A DNA stretch of 64,000 nucleotides from contig NZ_CP099547.1 of NCBI RefSeq assembly GCF_023973165.1, forward strand, positions 806,001 to 870,000, given 5' to 3'. Below, in pieces: positions 24,250 to 32,779 of this stretch; within the stretch, counting starts at the first letter, position 1; each line of letters begins with the position of its first letter. The notes under the pieces are model-generated. The model was not told the DNA's origin and did no database searches. It saw only the letters and a list, made by a program, of their open reading frames with translations. The position numbers were made by a program, and so were the translations under genes. Source of the DNA: Arcanobacterium pinnipediorum (lineage in GTDB: Bacteria > Actinomycetota > Actinomycetes > Actinomycetales > Actinomycetaceae).

Positions 24250-25452
24250 CTACTTGTTAAGCTTGATCAAGTTATCTGCGTGCTTAACAGCTGCTTCATC
24301 GTTTTCTTGCTGTTCGTAGAACGAACCGCCGGTAACATCGTCAACTAGCACGCGACCGTCATCATCAACAGATAGTGGGCCGCGAGCTGCAACGCGAGCA
24401 GCATGGGTTGGCGCATCTGGAACGCCAGGTTTACGCATCGCGTCAAACTCTTTACGCAAGACTGGCACGATCTCACCCAGGTAATCAATTTGCTCATGGA
24501 CCTTCGCTAGTGGCAAACCAGCGTGGTCGATGAGGAAGAGCTGACGCTGGTAGTCACCAACGTGCTCACGGAAACCAAGGGTGCGATCGATAACTTCTTG
24601 TGGGGAACCAACAGTAAGCGGAGTCTGAGAGGTGAACTCTTCCATCGTTGGGCCGTGACCGTAAACTGGTGCATTATCGAAGTATGGTCGGAATTCGCGC
24701 TTAGCAGTTTGCGAATCCTTAGCCATGTAGAACTGGCCACCCAAACCAACGATCGCCTGTTCTGCGGTGCCGTGACCGTAGTGGGCGTAGCGCTGGCGGT
24801 AAAGCTGAATCATGCGCTTGGTGTGGCTCATTGGCCAGAAGATGTTGTTATGGAAGAAGCCATCACCGTAGTATGCGGCGAGCTCTGCAATTTCTGGCGA
24901 GCGGATCGAACCATGCCAGACGAATGGAGCTACATCGTCGAGTGGGCGTGGGGTAGAGGTGAAACCGCGTAATGGTGTGCGGAACTTACCTTCCCAGTTA
25001 ACTTCGTAGTTATCCCACAGCTGACGAAGGAGGCCGTAGTTCTCTACAGCGAGTGGAATGCCCTGGCGAATGTCTTGACCAAACCATGGGTAGACCGGGC
25101 CGGTGTTTCCACGACCCATCATAAGATCTAAGCGACCATCGGCAAGGTGTTGCAACATGGCGTAATCTTCAGCGATCTTGACTGGATCGTTGGTGGTGAT
25201 CAACGTGGTTGCGGTTGAGAGTGTGATCTTCTTCGTCGAGGCAGCAATGTAACCCAAGATGGTTGTTGGTGAGGAAGAGAAGAATGGTGGATTGTGATGC
25301 TCACCGATGGCGTAGACGTCAAGTCCGGCATCTTCTACGTGCTGGGCAATCTCAACGGATGCCTTGATACGCTCATGTTCAGATGGAGTCTTGCCATTTG
25401 TTGGATCAGTTGTAATATCAGAGACGGAAAAAACGCCGAACTGCATAGTCAT
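24250..25452 (-). CDS. FMN-dependent luciferase-like monooxygenase (CE1758-like)
   Basis: 400-residue TIM-barrel flavin monooxygenase of the bacterial luciferase class. Family features are MQFGVFSVSDI at the start, YAIGEHHNPPFFSSSPTTIL, TTLITTNDPVKIAEDYAMLQ and LDLMMGRGNTGPVYPW. It uses reduced FMN and oxygen; the substrate is unknown. It is followed directly by its presumed reductase. A clear ribosome site (AAAGGTAAC-type) precedes the ATG. A hairpin separates it from the upstream yceI-like gene. Confidence 0.92.
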   Translation of the reverse strand: MTMQFGVFSVSDITTDPTNGKTPSEHERIKASVEIAQHVEDAGLDVYAIGEHHNPPFFSSSPTTILGYIAASTKKITLSTATTLITTNDPVKIAEDYAMLQHLADGRLDLMMGRGNTGPVYPWFGQDIRQGIPLAVENYGLLRQLWDNYEVNWEGKFRTPLRGFTSTPRPLDDVAPFVWHGSIRSPEIAELAAYYGDGFFHNNIFWPMSHTKRMIQLYRQRYAHYGHGTAEQAIVGLGGQFYMAKDSQTAKREFRPYFDNAPVYGHGPTMEEFTSQTPLTVGSPQEVIDRTLGFREHVGDYQRQLFLIDHAGLPLAKVHEQIDYLGEIVPVLRKEFDAMRKPGVPDAPTHAARVAARGPLSVDDDGRVLVDDVTGGSFYEQQENDEAAVKHADNLIKLNK

Positions 25453-25485
25453 AATAAGTTACCTTTCAGGAGCTAACATACAACG

Positions 25486-25513
25486 GGTGGGGCACCTATT
25501 TAGGCGCCCCACC
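25486..25513 (-). terminator. Hairpin between YceI and monooxygenase genes
   Basis: GGTGGGGC and GCCCCACC arms around an AT-rich loop. It lies after the yceI-like gene on the minus strand. No long T run, so partial termination is possible. Confidence 0.55.
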
Positions 25514-25545
25514 GGCGTCGTTATTGTTATGAAGAAGTTGTGAAC

Positions 25546-26094
25546 TCAGGCTTCCTTTACCAAAGCGAGTTCGAGCTCGAGCTTGATCTTGTCAGAAACC
25601 ATGACGCCGCCAGCTTCAAGTGCGCCGTTCCAGGTGATGCCGAAGTCCTTGCGGGAGATGTCTGTTGCGCCTTCGAAACCAATGCGAAGCTTGCCTTCGT
25701 GGTCAGTGATTGCGCCACCGAATTCGAATGGAATGGTGATGGACTTGGTGGTTCCGCGGATGGTGAAGTCACCGGTGATTTCGACTGTTTCATCATCGAC
25801 TACCTTGATGTCGGTAGAACGGAAGGTGATGCTTGGGTAAGTTTCTGAGCCGAAGAAATCATCGGAACGAAGGTGGTTATCGCGCATCTCGTTGCCGGTG
25901 TTGATGGAATCAGCCTTGATGTTGACTTCTACAACACCATTTTGTGGTGCAGAAGCATCGCCTTCAGCAAAACCTTCGAATTCGCCGAAGTTACCGCGAA
26001 CCTTGGTAACCATAGCGTGGCGTGCTACGAAGCCGAGGCGGGAGTGAGCTGCGTCGATGATGAACTTGCCGTTGAGATCTTTGAGAGCGGTCAT
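25546..26094 (-). CDS. YceI family protein
   Basis: 182-residue YceI-like protein, a lipocalin-type barrel that binds isoprenoid-like lipids in characterised members. It has FIIDAAHSRLGFVARHAMVTKVRGNF at the start, SINTGNEMRDNHLRSDDFF in the middle and a C-terminal DFGITWN segment. No signal peptide is seen, so it is likely cytoplasmic, as in many actinobacteria. The ATG at 26094 is chosen because of AAGGAG upstream. Its promoter (TTGACA, 17-bp spacer, TAAACT on the minus strand) and operator-like repeats are at 26131-26233. Confidence 0.92.
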   Translation of the reverse strand: MTALKDLNGKFIIDAAHSRLGFVARHAMVTKVRGNFGEFEGFAEGDASAPQNGVVEVNIKADSINTGNEMRDNHLRSDDFFGSETYPSITFRSTDIKVVDDETVEITGDFTIRGTTKSITIPFEFGGAITDHEGKLRIGFEGATDISRKDFGITWNGALEAGGVMVSDKIKLELELALVKEA

Positions 26095-26130
26095 TGTTTT
26101 TCTCCTTTTATGAGAATGTTTTCGATTCTT

Positions 26131-26233
26131 AGTTCCGAAGTGTTCTTCCGAACTGACAAGAATTAGTTTAATAGGAAACGATTGAAATGTCAACTAATGT
26201 TGAAAAGTGCCATCTTTCGTTGAATTATCAACG
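26131..26233 (-). promoter_or_regulatory. yceI promoter with three operator-like dyads
   Basis: Minus-strand promoter: -35 TTGACA (26193-26188), 17-bp spacer, -10 TAAACT (26170-26165). Dyad 1 is TCAAC-TAAT-GTTGA at 26190-26203 and overlaps the -35. Dyad 2 is GTTGA-ATTA-TCAAC at 26219-26232, with a perfect 16-bp palindrome at 26218-26233. A third dyad of a different sequence (AGTTCCGAAG..CTTCCGAACT, 26131-26154) lies just after the expected start of transcription. The layout suggests repression by one or two dimeric regulators. Confidence 0.65.
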
Positions 26234-26460
26234 AGGAGTATGGTTGGATAAGAGGCGCGAGGTGCGCTCCGGGATACTTTTAGGTTACGGCATTGAGTAA
26301 ATGTGCCGTCGTATTTTTTCAAAATATCCGCGTTTAGCGCAATCTGCCGGTAATTCTACTGGGAATTCGATTCCACATCTTAGCAGTTTGTGTTTACTAA
26401 TCTTCAATATGGTTGTATGGTTGATAGTGACCAATACAACATTTGTCAATGGAGGAAAGA

Positions 26461-27915
26461 ATGGCGAAGATCGTTGTACTTGGCGCTGGCGTATCGGGGC
26501 ACACTGCCGCGCTCCATCTCAAACGCCTTGTGGGAAAGAAACACACAGTTCATGTTGTCACACCCAACTCGCACTGGAATTGGATCCCGTCCAATATATG
26601 GGTTGGTACTGGCGATATGCCTAAATCCAAAGTTGTTTTCCCACTTGCCAAGATATATCAGAAACAGAAAATCGAATTCACCCAAGCTCGCGCAACTGAA
26701 CTTCATCCCGATGGTGCAGGTGAAGATAGTCGCCCCTACGTCGTCGTCGAACATACCTCAGCGCAACGGCGCGGTGAGAGCGAAAAAATATATTACGACT
26801 ACGTCATTAATGCGACCGGGCCAAAGCTCAATTTCGCGGCCACCGAAGGTTTGGGACCAGAAGCGGGCAACACCGTTTCAGTGTGTACTGCCAACCATGC
26901 AGATCATGCAGCTAAAGAACTGGCAAAAGTCATCGATAAAATGCGCGCCGGACAGCGCCAAACGCTCGTGATTGGAACCGGTCACGGTACGTGTACGTGC
27001 GAAGGAGCAGCATTTGAATACACGTTCAACGTCGAACATACCGTTCGGCAAGCCGGCGTACGCGATATGGCAGATATTATCTATTTCACCAACGAAGCTG
27101 AACTCGGTGACTTCGGAATTGGCGGTATGACTTTCCTTGAAAACGGATACAAAACAGATGCCAAGATCCTGACCGAATCCCTCTATCGCGAACGAGGCGT
27201 CCTACCTATCGTTGGCGCCCACCCACATAAGATTGACAAAGATACCATCTACTATGAAACCCTAGATGGCAAGCACCACGAGTTGCGCTATGACTTTGCC
27301 ATGTTACTCCCGCCTTTTGGTGGCGCCGGAATTAAAGCCTACGATGCTCACGGCGAAGATAAAACAGATCAACTCTTCATGCCCAACGGATTCATGAAAG
27401 TCGATGCCGACTACACCAAGAAACCGTTCGAAGAATGGAAGGCCTCCGATTGGCCATCAACCTACGAAGTTCCTGGCTATAACAATATCTTTGCAATCGG
27501 TATTGCCTTTGCGCCTCCCCATCAACTCTCGCGCCCACAAACCACCCCGAATGGCACCTTGATAGCGCCTTCGCCTCCGCGCACCGGTATGCCATCAGGA
27601 GCCATGGGCAAGGCCGTAGCAATTACCATTGCTAACCGGCTAAAGAACCCACAAGCACCCGCCGAACATGCGTCGATGGCCGACATGGGTGCAGCCTGTG
27701 TAGCATCTGCTGGAACTGGCTTGTTTAAAGGCTCAGCAGCTGCGATGACGCAGCGTCCAATCGTCCCCAACTTCGACCGTTATCCAACCGGGCGAGATTT
27801 GAAACATACCAAGGGCGAAATCGGTCTCCACGGGCATTGGGTCAAACTCATGTTGCACTATTTGTTCATCTACAAAGCCAAAGCTAAGTTTGGCTGGCCA
27901 TTGATTCCGGAGTGA
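26461..27915 (+). CDS. FAD-dependent NAD(P)/FAD oxidoreductase, sulfide:quinone-reductase-like
   Basis: 484-residue flavoprotein. The FAD-binding Rossmann motif is VVLGAGVSGHTAALHL at the N-terminus, NHWNW-type SHWNWIPSNIWVGTG follows as in sulfide:quinone reductases, and GTGHGTCTCEGAAFEY lies near the active-site region with two Cys spaced by one residue. The C-terminus (HWVKLMLHYLFIYKAKAKFGW) is amphipathic and fits membrane attachment. Sulfide or a persulfide is the likely donor and quinone the acceptor, by family. ATG at 26461 with GGAGG upstream. A 59-codon gene follows with near overlap. Confidence 0.85.
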   Translation: MAKIVVLGAGVSGHTAALHLKRLVGKKHTVHVVTPNSHWNWIPSNIWVGTGDMPKSKVVFPLAKIYQKQKIEFTQARATELHPDGAGEDSRPYVVVEHTSAQRRGESEKIYYDYVINATGPKLNFAATEGLGPEAGNTVSVCTANHADHAAKELAKVIDKMRAGQRQTLVIGTGHGTCTCEGAAFEYTFNVEHTVRQAGVRDMADIIYFTNEAELGDFGIGGMTFLENGYKTDAKILTESLYRERGVLPIVGAHPHKIDKDTIYYETLDGKHHELRYDFAMLLPPFGGAGIKAYDAHGEDKTDQLFMPNGFMKVDADYTKKPFEEWKASDWPSTYEVPGYNNIFAIGIAFAPPHQLSRPQTTPNGTLIAPSPPRTGMPSGAMGKAVAITIANRLKNPQAPAEHASMADMGAACVASAGTGLFKGSAAAMTQRPIVPNFDRYPTGRDLKHTKGEIGLHGHWVKLMLHYLFIYKAKAKFGWPLIPE

Positions 27916-27920
27916 TAACA

Positions 27921-28100
27921 ATGAATGAAACACCAGATAAGAGCGTGGCGGGACAACCGATATTGGATGTCTCCAAAGCTCCCATGCCAGATAACAAAGT
28001 GTTGAACTTCCGCAAGAGCGTACTACGTCAGTTACCGCGCTTTGCGGCGTTTAACTTACGAATCATGGGAATGGTTATCAAAGGCCACAAGCCCGAATAG
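27921..28100 (+). CDS. Small partner protein of the SQR-like gene
   Basis: 59-residue protein, or 62 if the GTG at 27912 that overlaps the previous stop is used. The first half is polar; the second half (VLRQLPRFAAFNLRIMGMVIKGH) is a basic amphipathic helix that could lie on the membrane. No domain is recognised. The position directly behind the flavoprotein gene and the shared terminator at 28113 suggest a co-acting small subunit. Confidence 0.65.
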   Translation: MNETPDKSVAGQPILDVSKAPMPDNKVLNFRKSVLRQLPRFAAFNLRIMGMVIKGHKPE

Positions 28101-28112
28101 CCTGTAGGCTAG

Positions 28113-28153
28113 TGAAGGCGAGGCTGGGAACTTTTCTCAGCCTCGCCTTCTTT
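28113..28153 (+). terminator. Terminator of the SQR-like operon
   Basis: GAAGGCGAGGCTG (28113-28125) pairs with CAGCCTCGCCTTC (28137-28149), followed by TTTT. Confidence 0.9.
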
Positions 28154-28186
28154 TGTAATGCGGGCTCTTTAGGATAATGTGGAGTT

Positions 28187-28987
28187 ATGTCGATCACTGT
28201 TGCAGATGTTATAGCCGTTATGGAGAGCGTGTTTGAGCCACGCCTCGCAGAAGAATGGGATCGGATCGGTCTTGTTGCCGGCGATCCGCACACCCGCGTT
28301 TCCCGAATCGGATTTGCGGTAGATCCCTGTCAAGCCACCGTCGCTGAGGCTGTAGCACGGCAAGCAGATATGCTCATCACTCACCATCCGTTGTTTTTAC
28401 GCGGCACGTCCACAGTAGCGACGACGACGGCGAAGGGCTCGTGGGTACACACGCTGATAAAGAACGATATCGCTTTATACGCTGCTCACACGAACGCCGA
28501 TGCCGCACCAACCGGATCAGCTGTTGCGCTTGGCAAGCTCTTGCAGTTAGAAAACATGCGCCCACTGGCACCGAACCCCAACCAGCCAGAGCTAGGAATC
28601 GGGCGCGTAGGTGAACTACCGCTGACCATGTCGGTACGCGAACTGGCTCAACGGTTACACGGATTACTGCCACACACCCAGCCGGGCGTTTTAGTCGGAG
28701 GAGATCCAGAAAAAATCGTGCGCACAGTTGCTCTCTCGCCCGGGTCAGGGGATTCATTCTTGGCCGCTGCCAACGAGGCTGGAGCAGACGTATATATTTG
28801 TGCAGACCTGCGCCACCATCCGGCAACAGATCATTTGTGGAGTGGGGGATGTGCTTTAATTGGTTTAACCCACTTCGCCTCCGAATGGCCAGTTCTTCCC
28901 GCGATGGCACAGGCAATCACTGATAGCCTTGACGTAGATACCTATATTTCGACCATCGTCACCGACCCGTGGACTCTTCGGATCTGA
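28187..28987 (+). CDS. Nif3-like dinuclear metal centre protein
   Basis: 266-residue member of the Nif3/YbgI/DUF34 family, which forms toroidal hexamers binding two metal ions; some are GTP cyclohydrolase I-like. Metal ligands are seen in LITHHPLFLRG and AAHTNADAAP, with a C-terminal ICADLRHHPATDH in place of the usual GE.xhH segment. ATG lies 6 nt after TAATGT and also has GGAG upstream, so it could be leaderless or led. The gene is followed 25 bp later by the coiled-coil protein, its usual actinobacterial partner. Confidence 0.9.
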   Translation: MSITVADVIAVMESVFEPRLAEEWDRIGLVAGDPHTRVSRIGFAVDPCQATVAEAVARQADMLITHHPLFLRGTSTVATTTAKGSWVHTLIKNDIALYAAHTNADAAPTGSAVALGKLLQLENMRPLAPNPNQPELGIGRVGELPLTMSVRELAQRLHGLLPHTQPGVLVGGDPEKIVRTVALSPGSGDSFLAAANEAGADVYICADLRHHPATDHLWSGGCALIGLTHFASEWPVLPAMAQAITDSLDVDTYISTIVTDPWTLRI

Positions 28988-29012
28988 CCGACAACTCCAA
29001 AAGGATCATATT

Positions 29013-29759
29013 ATGTATCACGCACCTCGCGCCGACCAGCTCGCCCTCCTTGACGTTGTCGAGCTAGATTCTGCCATTGCTCGTCTTAATCGAGACAATT
29101 TGCGCCATCCTTTGCGCGAAGAAGTAGGGCAGATCATGAATCTTATTGCAGCCGTTGGGCGAGAAATCGTTCAAGCCGAAGAAGACCTCCAGGCAAGCCA
29201 GGCCGCACTTGACGAAGCAAGTGCAGCTAGTGAGCGGGCGCGCGCCGTCGTCGTCGAAAAAGAACAGCGGTTAAATGCTGGTACCGGGATGGACTCCCGG
29301 CAACTGTTAACGTTGCAAAGTGAGATTGAAACTAACCGCGCGCAGCTAGAAGAAGCCGAAAACGCCGAATATGAGATTTTGGAACAGCTCGAGAAGCTCG
29401 AATCACAGTTAGCTGATGCGCGTGAACGGCACACCAATCTCAATGCTGAACTGGTTAAGCAGCGTGCGCTCTTGGAAGACGACGTCGACGATATTGAGCG
29501 CCAGCGCAACGATATCCAGATTCGTCGCGACTCAATCTATGGAGTGCTTGCCGAGCCACTCAAACGGGCCTATGAACATGCGGTTGCTCACGGGGGCCTG
29601 ACAGTGATCGCATTGCGTCCGGACGGCTCTACCAGTGGTGGGGTAGAGCTCTCGCCGATTGAAGTAAGCCAGATCCGGCAATCAGATCCAGATACATTCC
29701 ATATCAGTGACGATTACGGCTGTATTGTGATTAGAGATCCAGATTTTCCACTAACGTAA
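29013..29759 (+). CDS. Coiled-coil protein of the zinc-ribbon (CT398-like) family, ribbon degenerate
   Basis: 248-residue protein. Residues about 40-165 form a long coiled coil rich in Glu, Ala, Leu and Gln, as in the CT398/C4-type zinc-ribbon family found downstream of nif3-like genes. The C-terminal ribbon normally has two Cys-x-x-Cys pairs ending in CGRILVR. Here the first pair is replaced (ALRPDGSTSGGVELSP) and the second reads DDYGCIVIR, so only one Cys remains and zinc binding is unlikely. The 3' end overlaps the convergent yaaA by 29 bp. Confidence 0.85.
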   Translation: MYHAPRADQLALLDVVELDSAIARLNRDNLRHPLREEVGQIMNLIAAVGREIVQAEEDLQASQAALDEASAASERARAVVVEKEQRLNAGTGMDSRQLLTLQSEIETNRAQLEEAENAEYEILEQLEKLESQLADARERHTNLNAELVKQRALLEDDVDDIERQRNDIQIRRDSIYGVLAEPLKRAYEHAVAHGGLTVIALRPDGSTSGGVELSPIEVSQIRQSDPDTFHISDDYGCIVIRDPDFPLT

Positions 29760-30504
29760 GGGTACGTGTTTTGCCCGGTGGATCGAGTTCGACGCCGGTG
29801 ATCACCCCATCATCAATGAGACTATGAGCGAACTGGGCGAGTTCTTCGCCATCTTCAACAACAGTTTTGCTGCGGATCAAAGCCCCGGCGAGTAGTCCGC
29901 GGTAATGCTTTGCATTATGGGAGACAACTTTACGTTCGCCGTTCTTGATTCGCACCGCGTTAATAAGCACGTGCTCAGCCTCGTGCGGCGGATCCCATAC
30001 CCGATAGGCGCTAGAGCGAGCGTCGATCACCAGCTCGTGGCCTGCAAACTCAGCATTTTTGAATGCTTTCTTCCATAACGTTTTTGTGTTTCCAGCATCG
30101 GGTAGCACCGTGCCCATCGCTAGGCGATAAGCAGGAATCAGATCTGAAGGGCGCGTGAGCCCGAAAAGACCAGAAAATATCAGGATATGGTTATCGGCGC
30201 GTTTCATATCTGCCGCGGTGGCGCTGGCAAAGTCAAGCGCATTGAATAGCACACCGGTATAGACCTGTGATGCCGGGGCACACGGTAACTCCCACAGGGC
30301 ACGTTGCCGATCAACCTCATGAGCGAGCCGGCTTCCCACGTTGAGGATCTTTAACGCATCATCTCGCTGTGATACGGCTATCAGCTCAGTGATGAGCTTT
30401 CGGCGAACCTCGCTAAACTGCGGGAAAGCTAAGGAATCTACGTCTAGAGCTGGGCCGTGAGAAGGTTGAGTTTTGCCCTCAGAGGGCGGTAAAAGAATAA
30501 GCAC
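29731..30504 (-). CDS. yaaA: YaaA-family peroxide stress protein
   Basis: 257-residue member of the YaaA/DUF328 family, which in E. coli binds DNA and lowers free iron under hydrogen peroxide stress. It starts MLILLPPSEGKT and has LNVGSRLAHEVDRQ, YTGVLFNALDFASA and VISHNAKHYRGLLA-like segments typical of the family. GTG start 6 nt after TAAACT without a Shine-Dalgarno, so likely leaderless. rnpB starts divergently about 40 bp away. Confidence 0.9.
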   Translation of the reverse strand: MLILLPPSEGKTQPSHGPALDVDSLAFPQFSEVRRKLITELIAVSQRDDALKILNVGSRLAHEVDRQRALWELPCAPASQVYTGVLFNALDFASATAADMKRADNHILIFSGLFGLTRPSDLIPAYRLAMGTVLPDAGNTKTLWKKAFKNAEFAGHELVIDARSSAYRVWDPPHEAEHVLINAVRIKNGERKVVSHNAKHYRGLLAGALIRSKTVVEDGEELAQFAHSLIDDGVITGVELDPPGKTRTLTLVENLDL

Positions 30505-30544
30505 GTTCCCAGTTTATGCAAAGCTGAGGTAAGATGCAGGTGCG

Positions 30545-30899
30545 AATGAGTTGGCTAGGCGGCCGCGTGAGCGTCAAGCTCCCGAGGAACGTCCGGGCTC
30601 TATAGGGAACGGTGGTGGATAACATCCACTCGGGGTGACCCGCAGGCTAGTGCCACAGAAAGTAAACCGCCGCGGTAACGCGGTAAGGGTGAAAGGGCGA
30701 GGTAAGAGCTCACCGCGCAACGAGTGATCGTTGTGGCATGGTAAACCCCACCGAGAGCAAGACCGAGCAGCATGCGTTGAGGCGTCCCGTTGAGCATGCG
30801 GGTAGGTTGCTTGAGCTTATCGGCAACGATAAGCCTAGATGGATGGTCGCCACGCTTGTTCTTCAAGCGGACAAAACCCGGCGTATCGGCCGGCTCATT
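30545..30899 (+). ncRNA. rnpB: RNase P RNA, bacterial class A
   Basis: All class A landmarks are present: the GAGGAACGTCCGGGCTC conserved region near 30580, the AGGGTGAAAGGGCGAGGTAA region near 30686 with AAGAGCTCACC, and the 3' ACAAAACCCGGC segment near 30871. Helix P1 is visible as AATGAGTTGGC (30545) pairing with GCCGGCTCATT (ending 30899), which sets the ends. It cuts 5' leaders off pre-tRNA. TAAGAT near 30530 may be the -10. A strong hairpin follows at 30911. Confidence 0.97.
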
Positions 30900-30910
30900 G
30901 GCATCAAATG

Positions 30911-30943
30911 ATGGTGGGTAGCCACGGTGTGGCTACCCACCAT
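30911..30943. terminator. Bidirectional terminator between rnpB and ppgK
   Basis: A 15-bp perfect stem (ATGGTGGGTAGCCAC and its complement) with loop GGT, between two convergent genes. Confidence 0.8.
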
Positions 30944-30993
30944 GATTTGATTAAGGATTCTACAACGCTAAGCGCGCTCAGAAAAAGTTGGAG

Positions 30994-31761
30994 TTAGGCT
31001 TGCTCTTGAGCAGCCACGAGAGCTGCACCAGCAATGCCAGCAGTGTTAAATAGCCGCGCCGGTTCAAGGTCAGCACGAGTGGATAAGAATCCAGAGAACT
31101 CATCAAAACGCGTTGAAATTCCGCCACCTAAAATAAGGGTATCGGGGGAGAACAGCATTTCTACCATATCGATAACATCTTGGAGCCGTTGCGCCCACTG
31201 TTCTAGGGAGAGGTTTTCTTTGGTGCGAATCGAAGAAGCTGCCCACTTTTCTGCCTTGAGACCGTTGGGCAGTAAGATATGGCCCATTTCGGTGTTCGGT
31301 ACGAGCATTCCATCGCGCACCAAGGCTGAACCAATACCAGTTCCCAGAGTCAAGACGATAGTGGTACCGTCTTGGCCATGTGCTGCGCCAAACTCGGCTT
31401 CGGCAAGACCAGCTGCATCGGCGTCGTTAAGAACAACGACGGGCCGGCCAACGTGCGCACTCATCAATTCCGCAACGTTCATTCCCACGAAATCTTGGCT
31501 TAAATTTGCCACCAGTGGGCATACGCCGTTGATGATTGGTGCTGGGAAGGTAACACCAACAGGAATGTTTGGTTCCATATCAAAGGAATCAACGATTTGG
31601 GAAACAATATCTGCAATAACCTCCGGCTTAGCTAGTTCCGGGGTGGGGATGCGCTTTTCTTCGCCAATAAATTCACCAGTGGCAGTATTGACGATTGCGC
31701 CTTTAATCCCTGAGCCACCGATATCAACACCAATAGCTTGAGCCGAAAGTGGGGTAGTCAT
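30994..31761 (-). CDS. ppgK: Polyphosphate glucokinase
   Basis: 255-residue ROK-fold kinase that phosphorylates glucose using polyphosphate (and often ATP). Family signals: AIGVDIGGSGIKGAIVN phosphate-binding loop, LNDADAAGLAEAEFG with the catalytic Asp, and TIVLTLGTGIGSALVRDG. The EMGHILLPNGLKAEKWAA region replaces the zinc motif of other ROK proteins, as in PpgK. ATG at 31761 with AAAGGAG upstream. Lies 47 bp downstream of map and may be co-transcribed. Confidence 0.93.
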   Translation of the reverse strand: MTTPLSAQAIGVDIGGSGIKGAIVNTATGEFIGEEKRIPTPELAKPEVIADIVSQIVDSFDMEPNIPVGVTFPAPIINGVCPLVANLSQDFVGMNVAELMSAHVGRPVVVLNDADAAGLAEAEFGAAHGQDGTTIVLTLGTGIGSALVRDGMLVPNTEMGHILLPNGLKAEKWAASSIRTKENLSLEQWAQRLQDVIDMVEMLFSPDTLILGGGISTRFDEFSGFLSTRADLEPARLFNTAGIAGAALVAAQEQA

Positions 31762-31808
31762 TGTTTCTCCTTTGAACACTGTGTTGTAAAAGTTGGTTTG
31801 GACGATTG

Positions 31809-32699
31809 TTAACGTGGCATAGCTGGCGACGTTTGGCCTTGGGTGGGCAGCGTAAGAATTTCAGCGCCAGTTTCGGTTACGACGATGGTGTGTTCCCATT
31901 GCGCACTGCGCTTGCGGTCTGCGGTAACCACAGTCCAGCCGTCATCCCACTGGTCCCACCGATGGGTGCCAAGAGTTAACATTGGTTCTACGGTAAAAAC
32001 CATGCCAACTTTGATCTCATCATCAAAGTTGGGTGCAGCATCGTAGTGGGGGACGATGAGACCAGAGTGGAATGCTTCGCCAACTCCGTGCCCGGTATAA
32101 TCTTCGACGTCACCATAGCCGAAACGTTTGGCATATGATTCAATAACACGCCCGATCACGTTAATCCTGCGCCCTGGCTTTACTGCCCGGATACCGCGCA
32201 TCATCGCATTATAGGTACGTTCGCACAGATCGCGTGATTCTTGATCTACTTCTCCGGCATAAAACATGGCGTTGGTATCACCGTGTACACCGTTTTTGTA
32301 GGCGGTGACATCTAAATTGATAATATCGCCTTCGCGAAGCTCAGTTGAATCGGGAATCCCGTGGCAGATCACTTCATTAATCGAAGTGCAAATAGATTTC
32401 GGGAAGCCCATATAGTCCAAACACGAAGGATAGGCACCCATATCACAAATGTATTCGTGTGCAATGCGATCAAGTTCGTCGGTGGTGATCCCGGGGCGCA
32501 CTGCCGCTCCGGCAAGATAGAGAGCATCGGCAGCAATCTGGGAAGACAGGCGAATGCGTTCAATCGTTTCTGCATCTTTAACATCTGAGGCGGTAACAAC
32601 TTCGGGGCCATCATGGAAAAGATATTCTGGACGTTCAATTGACGGTGGAACGCGACGTTTAGGCGACAGGGTACCGGGTACCAAAGTATGAGCTTGCAT
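31809..32699 (-). CDS. map: Methionine aminopeptidase, type I
   Basis: 296-residue metalloprotease that removes N-terminal Met. The five metal ligands are visible: [16 protein letters not shown] (two Asp), [13 protein letters not shown] (His), FTVEPML (Glu) and [12 protein letters not shown] (Glu). An N-terminal extension of about 45 residues with a [15 protein letters not shown] segment is typical of the longer actinobacterial form. ATG 7 nt after TAGAAT with no Shine-Dalgarno, so probably leaderless. Confidence 0.95.
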   Translation of the reverse strand: MQAHTLVPGTLSPKRRVPPSIERPEYLFHDGPEVVTASDVKDAETIERIRLSSQIAADALYLAGAAVRPGITTDELDRIAHEYICDMGAYPSCLDYMGFPKSICTSINEVICHGIPDSTELREGDIINLDVTAYKNGVHGDTNAMFYAGEVDQESRDLCERTYNAMMRGIRAVKPGRRINVIGRVIESYAKRFGYGDVEDYTGHGVGEAFHSGLIVPHYDAAPNFDDEIKVGMVFTVEPMLTLGTHRWDQWDDGWTVVTADRKRSAQWEHTIVVTETGAEILTLPTQGQTSPAMPR

Positions 32700-32779
32700 A
32701 GTTATTATTCTAATCGTTATTTGTTGGAAGTATAGGTAAGATAACCAGAATCAGCGAGCGGTTTTCGCATATTTATCGT

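Noticed and set aside
26390..26971. 193-codon plus-strand frame overlapping the SQR-like gene
   Set aside because: It is a shadow of the flavoprotein gene in another frame, without domains.
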